Assembly (NCBI RefSeq): GCF_045999315.1
Contig: NZ_CP174607.1
Span: 372,001-436,000, forward strand
DNA length: 64,000 nucleotides
From: Peredibacter sp045999315
GTDB taxonomy: Bacteria; Bdellovibrionota; Bacteriovoracia; Bacteriovoracales; Bacteriovoracaceae
Reading direction: 5' to 3'
Below the pieces are notes generated by a model, which ran no database searches, was not told the DNA's origin, and saw nothing but the letters and a program-made list of their open reading frames with translations. Within the stretch, counting starts at the first letter, position 1; every line of letters starts with the position of its first letter. Of this stretch, positions 33,343 through 40,275 are shown piece after piece. Both the position numbers and the translations under genes were made by a program.

Positions 33343-33788
33343 AAAAGTTTTTTGTATTACTGGTATTGCTTGTCTTTGAGGCGAAGGCACTAACAATTGA
33401 ATTCTTGGGACCCTGTTCCCAAAAACCTCTTCTCACTTCGCAGGTGAAAAGCACGACTGCAAAATCTGTGGGTGAACTCACGATTGCCACATTAGAAAGA
33501 TTCAGAGCTCCTCATGCTGGAAATACTCGCGGTCTAAATACGGCGTTCAATACACCAATCGGCCTGGATGCGATGGAAGTCATTAGTGATTATGAAATGA
33601 GAAGTTATGGCTGGTGCTACAGTGTGGACAATGCCATTCCAGAAGTATTTCCAGATGAGTTTCCGATCTCAAATAAGATTCAGAAAATCACCTGGTTTTA
33701 TGGATATGCTCATTACTATAAGGGCGAATGGCTGAGTCAATGTGAGCCGGCCTGGGAAATCAGACCGGCATTTCTTTGTATAAAGTAA
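33339..33788 (+). CDS. Secreted DUF4430/transcobalamin-C-like protein
   Basis: 149 residues with a signal peptide (KFFVLLVLLVFEAKA). The C-terminal half has MRSYGWCYSVDNAIPEVFPD followed by KIQKITWFYGYAHYYKGEW. This is the GYxYxVNG ... dxIxWxY pattern of the DUF4430 domain, related to the C-terminal beta domain of transcobalamins. Two pairs of Cys could form disulphides. It is coupled by ATGA to the thioesterase gene behind the cobalamin-like riboswitch. A role in binding or salvaging corrinoid outside the inner membrane is inferred and untested. Confidence 0.68.
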   Translation: MKKFFVLLVLLVFEAKALTIEFLGPCSQKPLLTSQVKSTTAKSVGELTIATLERFRAPHAGNTRGLNTAFNTPIGLDAMEVISDYEMRSYGWCYSVDNAIPEVFPDEFPISNKIQKITWFYGYAHYYKGEWLSQCEPAWEIRPAFLCIK

Positions 33789-33795
33789 CTTTGGA

Positions 33796-35190
33796 CTAGT
33801 GAGCGTGTCCACCCACGCTCACTTCTCTACCTTCTTCGATTTCAATTTCTGATTCGATCAGCTTTCCACTGGAAGCATAGTCTTTGTGTGAGTTCGTAGT
33901 AAGGACAACTTTCACTTTGCTCTTACCTGGGGGAAGAATCACATGGACCCACTCTCCATAAACACGACCAACTTTTTTACCATTTACGAATAAGTGAGCA
34001 TGGCCCTCACCTGGCTTATCACCAAGTCCGCTGCTTTCAGGAGTGAACTTGTAGTTAGTAGTTTGAAGGTGCAAGTTCCAACCACTCACTGGATCTTTCA
34101 TCGGATGAACGGCAATTGTTGGAACCGGCATTTCAGCAGGGATTTCAAACATTGGGTGATCAACTTTTTTTGCCATTGATTCAGCGTGAATCTCTGTCGC
34201 CATTTTCTGATAAGGAAAAGCAAGGACAGCAAATAGAATGATAAAGTTCACGGCCGCAAACAATGATCTTAGCCAGAATGCTTTATGGTAACGGATTGGG
34301 GCCTGATAATAATGTCCTGGACCTTTCACAATGAACACTAAGAGAGCGCCGTGAAGCATAGTGTGTCCAACCACCTCAGTTTTTCCGAAGAAACAAGTCG
34401 TAGTGAAGAACACCAGAGTAATCACAATCGCCAACGGACGGTGAAGAAGACAAATGATCAATAAATAACCAAGAGTAAACTCTACGAAGGCACAGCTGAT
34501 GAGGAAGAAATCATGGGGAAGTCCCATTGTAAGGGCCGGAGCTTTTGCAAGAACCGAAAGACCCCAGAATGGGTAGAAGATTTTTTCAAAGGCCACCCAA
34601 CATAGTGAGAAGCCCAGACCTGAATACAACACAGGAAGATCCAGGTTTTTCAATCTTTCATTCTTTAAATTCGAAAAGATTAAGTACAACCCTACTGCCG
34701 GATAAACCACGTAGTCCAACATATGGAAAAGGCCCTGACTGAAAATACACATGATGTATAGGAATATCATTCCCAGACCAGTCAGAATTGTTGTCTCTTT
34801 AAATAACAAACAAAGAGCTAAAGCGAATTGAAACCAGACCCAAACTTGAGAAGTGGCGGCGATTTCCGGTGCGACGACCGAGTCACCTTGCCATGACATA
34901 AGAAGAACAGCTCCCATCGTTACACGCATAATGAGAGGGCCATTGTCAGCATAACGATCAAGGAACTCATTAGTTTTCACATAAAGAGTTGAACGATCGG
35001 CCAGCTTATCTAGGTAAACCATCAAAGGCAAACTCACTACTGAGAGCAAGAACAGCCCCCAAAAGGTCGGAGTATTTAACTGAGCGAATGTTAGAGGAAC
35101 AGCATCAAAACTATAATCACTGAACCATTTCACGTGTGCCATGGCCAGGGACGGGACGAGAGCAAGAACGAGGAACATGAGGGATTTCAT
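33796..35190 (-). CDS. Multi-pass membrane protein with C-terminal beta domain
   Basis: 464 residues. A signal-like first segment (FLVLALVPSLAMA) and about nine further helices are followed, after residue 345, by a soluble beta-sandwich-like domain (SGWNLHLQTTNYKFTPESSG, GEGHAHLFVNGKKVGRVYG, VVLTTNSHKDYASSG). The tail is His-rich (VGGHAH). The membrane part vaguely recalls DoxX-type proteins. His placement suggests metal binding, perhaps copper. No known function; the gene is single. Confidence 0.7.
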   Translation of the reverse strand: MKSLMFLVLALVPSLAMAHVKWFSDYSFDAVPLTFAQLNTPTFWGLFLLSVVSLPLMVYLDKLADRSTLYVKTNEFLDRYADNGPLIMRVTMGAVLLMSWQGDSVVAPEIAATSQVWVWFQFALALCLLFKETTILTGLGMIFLYIMCIFSQGLFHMLDYVVYPAVGLYLIFSNLKNERLKNLDLPVLYSGLGFSLCWVAFEKIFYPFWGLSVLAKAPALTMGLPHDFFLISCAFVEFTLGYLLIICLLHRPLAIVITLVFFTTTCFFGKTEVVGHTMLHGALLVFIVKGPGHYYQAPIRYHKAFWLRSLFAAVNFIILFAVLAFPYQKMATEIHAESMAKKVDHPMFEIPAEMPVPTIAVHPMKDPVSGWNLHLQTTNYKFTPESSGLGDKPGEGHAHLFVNGKKVGRVYGEWVHVILPPGKSKVKVVLTTNSHKDYASSGKLIESEIEIEEGREVSVGGHAH

Positions 35191-35260
35191 ATTGGACTCC
35201 TGATGCTCCTATTCTAGAGCATAAGATCGTCCAATACATGATTTGAATCACATAATCGAA

Positions 35261-35284
35261 AAAATAAAGGCCCGTAACCGGGCC
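35261..35284 (-). terminator. Terminator of the gloA operon
   Basis: On the minus strand GGCCCG, loop GTTA, CGGGCC, then TTTATTTTTT. Confidence 0.8.
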
Positions 35285-35290
35285 AATCCC

Positions 35291-35671
35291 TTAGTGTTGG
35301 ATAAGTTCGATCTTATAGCCATTGGGATCTTCAACAAAAGCAATGACAGTGGTTCCATGTTTCATAGGACCAGGTTCTCTCACCACTTTTCCACCCATCG
35401 CACGGACCTTCTCACAGGCACCTTTGATATCTTCTGTTCCAAGAGCAATATGACCGAAAGCATTCCCTAGCTCATAAGAATGTTTGCCATAGTTATAAGT
35501 CAGCTCGATACAAGGATCTTGCTTCGTTTTTCCATAACTAAGAAAGGCCAGGGTAAATTCGCCGTCGGGGTAATCTTCTTTTGAAAGAAGATTCATGCCT
35601 AAAACTTTTGTATAGAAGTTAATTGATTCATCAAGATGATTTACACGAATCATAGTATGTAGATATTTCAT
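35291..35671 (-). CDS. gloA: Lactoylglutathione lyase (glyoxalase I)
   Basis: 126 residues from the ATG at 35671 (AGGAG upstream). It isomerises the glutathione hemithioacetal of methylglyoxal. All four metal ligands are present and fall at E. coli GloA numbering: H5 (KYLHTMIRV), E56 (CIELTYN), H74 (GHIALG) and E122 (KIELIQH). Length suggests the Ni-dependent short form. It lies 7 bp downstream of the lipoprotein gene, in the same transcript. Confidence 0.95.
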   Translation of the reverse strand: MKYLHTMIRVNHLDESINFYTKVLGMNLLSKEDYPDGEFTLAFLSYGKTKQDPCIELTYNYGKHSYELGNAFGHIALGTEDIKGACEKVRAMGGKVVREPGPMKHGTTVIAFVEDPNGYKIELIQH

Positions 35672-35678
35672 TTTTCTC

Positions 35679-36062
35679 CTAGTCCCAACCGATGACTTGA
35701 TAACCTTTTTCGGCCAGGCATTGATTAACATAACGACGTTTTAATTCATCAGGTTTAACCGCACCTGCTGCTCCTCCACCCGCGGCACCAATGGCACCAC
35801 CTCGAACAACTCCTCTTCCCATATTTCCAGTGAACATCCCACTCACTGCACCCATCGCTGCACCAATGGCCGCTCCCGCGCCCGCACCTTTGGCGACTTG
35901 TTTCCCCTTAGAGCTTTCAAGATAAGCGTCTGCATCAGCGATACACTGATCTACATCTTTCTTGGACGCTTCTTTTCCAACTGTTTTTAATTTTTGGTTC
36001 GGATACAACTGTGGTTTTGAAGCACAAGAAATAACTAAAAGAAGGAGTAATAAGTATTTCAT
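35679..36062 (-). CDS. Glycine-zipper lipoprotein
   Basis: 127 residues. Lipobox LLVISC. The central Gly/Ala-rich part (GAGAGAAIGAAMGAVSGMF, VVRGGAIGAAGGGAAGAV) is a glycine-zipper membrane-associating segment, flanked by two short Cys-containing helices (DQCIADADAY, NQCLAEKGYQ). It is similar in layout to other small outer-membrane glycine-zipper proteins. It is the first gene of the gloA operon. Confidence 0.78.
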   Translation of the reverse strand: MKYLLLLLLVISCASKPQLYPNQKLKTVGKEASKKDVDQCIADADAYLESSKGKQVAKGAGAGAAIGAAMGAVSGMFTGNMGRGVVRGGAIGAAGGGAAGAVKPDELKRRYVNQCLAEKGYQVIGWD

Positions 36063-36131
36063 AATTTTCTCCAGATGACATTTTCCACATTATACCAGAA
36101 GATTTCCCTACAACTATTGTTGAGGAGATTT

Positions 36132-36872
36132 ATGATCGAGCTAAACGCCGCCAATTTAACATCACTAGTTACTTTGACTGCCATGGAAACCGTACTGGGT
36201 ATTGATAATATCATCTTTATTGCTATTCTGGTGGCAAAACTCCCTCAAGAATCCCAAAACAAAATTAGAAATCTCGGAATTGGCCTGGCCTTGATCATCC
36301 GCGTCCTTCTTCTCTTCTCAATTAGCTGGATCATGACGCTAACAGAACCTTTGTTTTCTATCATGGACCATTCGTTCTCGGGTCGCGATCTCATTCTTCT
36401 AGGTGGTGGTCTGTTCCTTATTGGTAAATCAACTTTTGAAATTCACCACAAGGTAGAAGGTGATCCACAGGTTCATTTACATGAAGCTGAAAAAAACGTG
36501 AAAAAGAAAGTTAGTCCCGGCATGATGCTTTTTCAAATTCTTATTCTAGATATCGTGTTCTCACTAGATTCAGTGATCACAGCAGTTGGTATGGCCAACC
36601 AGATTTCCATCATGGTGATCGCGATGGTGATTTCAATGATCATTATGTTGGCGTCTGCAGGTCAAATCAGTGCCTTCGTGGACAAACATCCGACGATTAA
36701 AATCCTCGCACTTTCTTTCTTACTATTGATTGGTGTGATGCTGGTGGCGGAAGGAATGGGCGCACATGTTTCGAAGGGATATATTTACTTCGCCATGGCC
36801 TTCTCACTTGCGGTAGAGCTTTTGAATATGCGCTACCGCAAGAAGAACGTAAAACCTATTGGTACTCTTTAG
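36132..36872 (+). CDS. TerC-family integral membrane protein
   Basis: 246 residues from the ATG at 36132 (GAGGAG 4 nt upstream). Seven to eight helices. Family motifs are LTAMETVLGIDNIIFIAILV and QILILDIVFSLDSVITAVGM, with the paired acidic residues in membrane helices thought to bind metal. TerC proteins take part in tellurite resistance or manganese export. The form here is the short YkoY/YgdQ-like type. The 3' end overlaps the convergent HTH gene by 17 bp. Confidence 0.9.
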   Translation: MIELNAANLTSLVTLTAMETVLGIDNIIFIAILVAKLPQESQNKIRNLGIGLALIIRVLLLFSISWIMTLTEPLFSIMDHSFSGRDLILLGGGLFLIGKSTFEIHHKVEGDPQVHLHEAEKNVKKKVSPGMMLFQILILDIVFSLDSVITAVGMANQISIMVIAMVISMIIMLASAGQISAFVDKHPTIKILALSFLLLIGVMLVAEGMGAHVSKGYIYFAMAFSLAVELLNMRYRKKNVKPIGTL

Positions 36873-37095
36873 GAAAAAGATCTGCATTTAGATGACGAAG
36901 CACTTGAAGGACTTTTGCGAGATGAAGATTTTCATCTCCACCTTCAAGGCGCTTTAAAAAGGCCAGACCAACACCTGAGCTTTTTGCTAATTGCTCCTGT
37001 GTGTATCCACGCTCTTTTCTTCTTTTACGAATGAAGTAGGCAACAGATCCAATTTCTCTTTCGATTTCCGCGTTTGAACGGCGAATAACTTCCAT
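36856..37095 (-). CDS. Orphan HipB-like XRE-family regulator
   Basis: 79 residues. The Cro/CI-type HTH covers residues 19-72 (VAYFIRKRRKERGYTQEQLA then SSGVGLAFLKRLEGG). The C-terminal LNADLFP matches HipB-like regulators. No HipA kinase or other toxin gene is next to it. GGAGG with 5-nt spacing supports the start. It overlaps the end of the terC-family gene convergently. Confidence 0.88.
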   Translation of the reverse strand: MEVIRRSNAEIEREIGSVAYFIRKRRKERGYTQEQLAKSSGVGLAFLKRLEGGDENLHLAKVLQVLRHLNADLFPKEYQ

Positions 37096-37220
37096 GTCAT
37101 CCTCCCCTTTTACTCACCATTTTAATGCTAAAAGCATTTTGCGCAAGTAAGAAGAGGAGGAGCTGGAATTTGATACTAAAATCTTTTTACTCAACTTCTT
37201 TTAGACTCATTCCTGAGCTG

Positions 37221-38081
37221 TTAATCAGCGAACTCTGAGTACTCGGCGGTCTCTGTCGCTTCTAGTGGTCTCTCTTCTGGTTCGATGAGTGCTGAATGGT
37301 CTACGATTTGATCCTTAGGGATCACTCGTTTTTTATAAAAGTTTGGCTCCTCGGCCTTCACAGATGCAATGGTCCTGGCAGGGGCCTCAAATGAACTCAC
37401 GAACGCCATAAGGGCCGCGTCTTTTTTCTTCTTTAGAATCGACAGTGCCGTAAGCCCTCTTCCATCCTTCTTATTAAAATCGGCCTTTTGTTCTTTCCAG
37501 TAAGAAAGCATTGGCAAGCAATCATTTTCCGCCGCAATCGTTAATGGAGTAGATCCGTCCTTTGCCTTAGCGTCCCAACGAAGCTGCCCTTTTTCATGTA
37601 GGATCGCCGTGAGCTTATGAGCACAAGCGGCACTGGCCATATGAAGAAGCGTCCAACCTTTCGGTCCATAGGCCAACTGATATTTTGGATTTTCAAGGGC
37701 CATTTGAGAAAGGAGTTCCGGATTGTTTTTTCCAATTGAAAGAGAAACCACATCAAAAGGTTTCCCTTCTGCTTGCTGCACATAAGGAACTTTCTTATTG
37801 TGAAGATACTTCATGAATGAAGCACGTTCAAAATAAGACATCCCTTGAGCAACTGTGTAGACCTGACCATCAATCGCAGGAAGATTATCATGCAATTTAC
37901 CACCGGCCTCGATAAATGCTTCGAATGCTTTCTGATCATTTTTGATCAACGCAAGAAGAGCATCATCAGTCGAGCCTGATTCATTCTTTGCATTTTTTGG
38001 ATTTGAAAGAAGCCAGACGGTCGAAACAGCAACAACACCTAAAAGACAAGCAGCTGAAATCAGTGCGCGTTTATTGTCCAC
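37221..38081 (-). CDS. Membrane-anchored ankyrin-repeat protein
   Basis: 286 residues. One N-terminal membrane helix (ALISAACLLGVVAVSTVWLL) and then ankyrin-like repeats. The clearest are GPKGWTLLHMASAACAHKLT and DGSTPLTIAAENDCLPMLSY, with a third DGRGLTALSILKKKKDAALM. The C-terminus is acidic. It is probably a periplasmic protein-binding scaffold anchored in the inner membrane. No partner is visible nearby. Confidence 0.82.
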   Translation of the reverse strand: MDNKRALISAACLLGVVAVSTVWLLSNPKNAKNESGSTDDALLALIKNDQKAFEAFIEAGGKLHDNLPAIDGQVYTVAQGMSYFERASFMKYLHNKKVPYVQQAEGKPFDVVSLSIGKNNPELLSQMALENPKYQLAYGPKGWTLLHMASAACAHKLTAILHEKGQLRWDAKAKDGSTPLTIAAENDCLPMLSYWKEQKADFNKKDGRGLTALSILKKKKDAALMAFVSSFEAPARTIASVKAEEPNFYKKRVIPKDQIVDHSALIEPEERPLEATETAEYSEFAD

Positions 38082-38228
38082 AAAATCCCCCCATGGAAGT
38101 AGTGATTAAACGGCATCATTCTAATTGAAGACACAATCTAAGAATGGGAATTAATGAGCAAAGTCCATGAATCTACCACCTTAGTCTGATAGGCCCTGCC
38201 CTAAAGACAAAATTTATGACACGAAAAA

Positions 38229-38256
38229 TTGGCAGTTAGAGATAATAAGTTACAAT
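38229..38256 (+). promoter_or_regulatory. Promoter, leaderless arrangement for the 38263 gene
   Basis: TTGGCA (38229-38234), a 16-nt spacer and TACAAT (38251-38256), then 6 nt to the ATG. There is no Shine-Dalgarno. The RNA start is predicted at or next to the start codon. Confidence 0.55.
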
Positions 38257-38262
38257 AATTCC

Positions 38263-39183
38263 ATGAGGTATATCCTTCTCTTGACTCTAACTTTGATGGC
38301 ACATGAGGCGTTTTCTTCTCCCGCCGAAGAACCGCCTGATACATCTATTGCCATTCTAGAATCGGCACGCGAGCTATTTGGGACCCAAGCAAATTTTGCG
38401 GCCAACCGTCTAGACTCCTTCTTCGCGACTGAGCGTGCGGACGATGAATTTGGAAGAAGCCGGATTCGTATTCGCTCTCAGTTTCTTTTACGAGAAAGGG
38501 CCATTTCTGATTTAAATAACCAGTACCGAGTGAACTTGAAACTTCCTCGACTGGAACAGAAGTTTCGCTATGACACTTATGCTGATGACGAGAAGAAAAA
38601 GCGCAGGATCAGAAAAAATAGTCCGGTAAGAGAGGCCGATTTAACTGAGAAACTTACAAGGGACCGAATTGCCACAGGCTGGTTATTCAACGCGGACATT
38701 GGAGTCACGGCCGCCATTCCCCCACGCTTAACCACGCGTGCCCGTGTTCGTAAAACTTTTCTGACGGGAACACTGATCAATCGTTTTGTAGAACAGTTGA
38801 CCTATGTTACGAGTGAAGATGGACTTCAGGAAGAAACGCAACTTTTCACCGATTACGTTTACACAGATGATTTCCTGTTCCGTTTTTTGAATGAAAAGAG
38901 ATGGCAGATTCTTCAAAAAGAAATCAACACCAACCATGGCCCAACCTGGTGGCATCGAATGACAGAAAACGACGCTTTTATCTACGGAGCAACTTTTCAG
39001 ACGATCATTAACAATGGCCCTTGGCATGTTAATAACTATCGCTTGAGCGTTAACTATCGTCGCAACTTATACCGGCAGTGGATTTATTTCGATGTGATTC
39101 CAGGATTGGATTTTCCCAAAGAGTGGTCCTTCCGAAGAACTCCCTTCATTATTTTTCAGCTCGAAGTTCTCTTTGGAACATAG
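38263..39183 (+). CDS. Predicted outer-membrane or periplasmic beta protein
   Basis: 306 residues with a signal peptide (LLTLTLMAHEAFS). The mature part is rich in Arg and aromatic residues in alternating strands (WHVNNYRLSVNYRRNLYRQW, FIIFQLEVLFGT), suggesting a barrel with a basic surface. No family is recognised. Its last 117 bp are antisense to the 3' end of the CapD-type gene. The final strands look genuine here, so this frame is probably the older occupant of the overlap. Confidence 0.7.
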   Translation: MRYILLLTLTLMAHEAFSSPAEEPPDTSIAILESARELFGTQANFAANRLDSFFATERADDEFGRSRIRIRSQFLLRERAISDLNNQYRVNLKLPRLEQKFRYDTYADDEKKKRRIRKNSPVREADLTEKLTRDRIATGWLFNADIGVTAAIPPRLTTRARVRKTFLTGTLINRFVEQLTYVTSEDGLQEETQLFTDYVYTDDFLFRFLNEKRWQILQKEINTNHGPTWWHRMTENDAFIYGATFQTIINNGPWHVNNYRLSVNYRRNLYRQWIYFDVIPGLDFPKEWSFRRTPFIIFQLEVLFGT

Positions 39184-40209
39184 GATCCGCAAGAGCTCTA
39201 ATGCCTTCTCATTTTCATCGAAAGCGTATTTAACAATTTCCTGAATCAGTTCTAGGTTTTGCTTCTCAATACTTCGATGAGGCAAAACTAAAATATCTTC
39301 ATGTTCAGTCAGGGTCTCATTACCCACGAGATAAAGCTCTTCAAATAACTTCTCACCTGGTCTGATCTCGGTGAAAATAATCGGAATTTCCTCCTCGGTT
39401 TTTCCCAGTAACTGAATGACCTTTCTCGCCATTTCAATCACTTTAACCGGCGGACCCATCTTTAGAATATAGACGTCACCTGGATTTGAAAGCTGCCCCG
39501 CCTTTAAAACCAGTTTCACTGCTTCAGAGATGAGCATAAAGTATCTCATCATATCCGGGTGAGTGATGGTCACTGGCCCGCCAGAGAGAACTTGTTTTTC
39601 AAGAAGTGGAATGAGGCTCCCGGAGCTTCCAAGAACATTCCCAAAACGGACCGAGCAAAAACGTCTTCCGCTTTTTTCGGCCGCTTCTGTGATGAGCATC
39701 TCACAGATTCTTTTTGTGGCACCCATAATACTAACAGGGTTCACGGCCTTATCAGTCGAAACCATGACGAATGTTTTAACTTGGAAATCAATCGAACAAT
39801 CAATCAGATTTTTTGTTCCTAGGACATTATTAACGATCGAAGAATATGGGTTACTCTCCACCAGATGAACATGCTTATAGGCAGCGGCATGATAAACATA
39901 ATCAGGGGAATACTTATGAAAAATTTTGATTAATGAATGCAGTTCTTTAATATCAGCGAGAATCGAAACAATCTCAACCTCAAAATTGCGTTCGCGTAGC
40001 TCAGAATCAATCTTGTAAAGGTTAAGTTCCGAGTGATCCAGGATAAGGAGTTTAAGAGGTCTCATCTGAATGATCTGACGGCAAAGCTCACTCCCGATGG
40101 AACCACCGCCACCCGTCACCATCACGATTTTATTCTGCAGTTGTTCTGCTACCGGCCCAAGATCGACCTCTACCGGGGGACGATTGAGCAGATTTTTGAG
40201 ATCCATCAT
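39067..40209 (-). CDS. CapD/FlaA1-type nucleotide-sugar 4,6-dehydratase, soluble form
   Basis: 380 residues. NAD-binding motif VMVTGGGGSIGSEL near residue 30, YHAAAYKHVHLVE, and the active site STDKAVNPVSIMGATKR, where Met replaces the usual SDR Tyr. It makes a 4-keto-6-deoxy sugar, probably from UDP-GlcNAc, for surface glycans. It lacks the four-helix membrane domain of WbpM. The last 38 residues lie antisense to the 38263 gene and extend past the usual family end. The ATG at 40209 has no ribosome site. Confidence 0.9.
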   Translation of the reverse strand: MMDLKNLLNRPPVEVDLGPVAEQLQNKIVMVTGGGGSIGSELCRQIIQMRPLKLLILDHSELNLYKIDSELRERNFEVEIVSILADIKELHSLIKIFHKYSPDYVYHAAAYKHVHLVESNPYSSIVNNVLGTKNLIDCSIDFQVKTFVMVSTDKAVNPVSIMGATKRICEMLITEAAEKSGRRFCSVRFGNVLGSSGSLIPLLEKQVLSGGPVTITHPDMMRYFMLISEAVKLVLKAGQLSNPGDVYILKMGPPVKVIEMARKVIQLLGKTEEEIPIIFTEIRPGEKLFEELYLVGNETLTEHEDILVLPHRSIEKQNLELIQEIVKYAFDENEKALELLRILCSKENFELKNNEGSSSEGPLFGKIQSWNHIEINPLPV

Positions 40210-40215
40210 GATTTA

Positions 40216-40244
40216 ACTAAACCAAGAAATTGATTGTTGGTCAA
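40216..40244 (-). promoter_or_regulatory. Promoter, leaderless arrangement for the CapD-type gene
   Basis: On the minus strand TTGACC (40244-40239), a 17-nt spacer and TTTAGT (40221-40216), then 6 nt to the ATG. The -35 borders the hppA terminator T tract. Confidence 0.5.
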
Positions 40245-40268
40245 AAAAAAGGGCCCCTTTCGGGGCCC
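40243..40268 (-). terminator. Terminator of hppA
   Basis: On the minus strand GGGCCCC, loop GAAA, GGGGCCC, then eight T. Confidence 0.93.
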
Positions 40269-40275
40269 TCAGAAA

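Noticed and set aside
31771..39183. Two convergent overlaps of exactly the same length (117 bp) as a shared mechanism
   Set aside because: The sequences are unrelated and the equal length appears to be chance.
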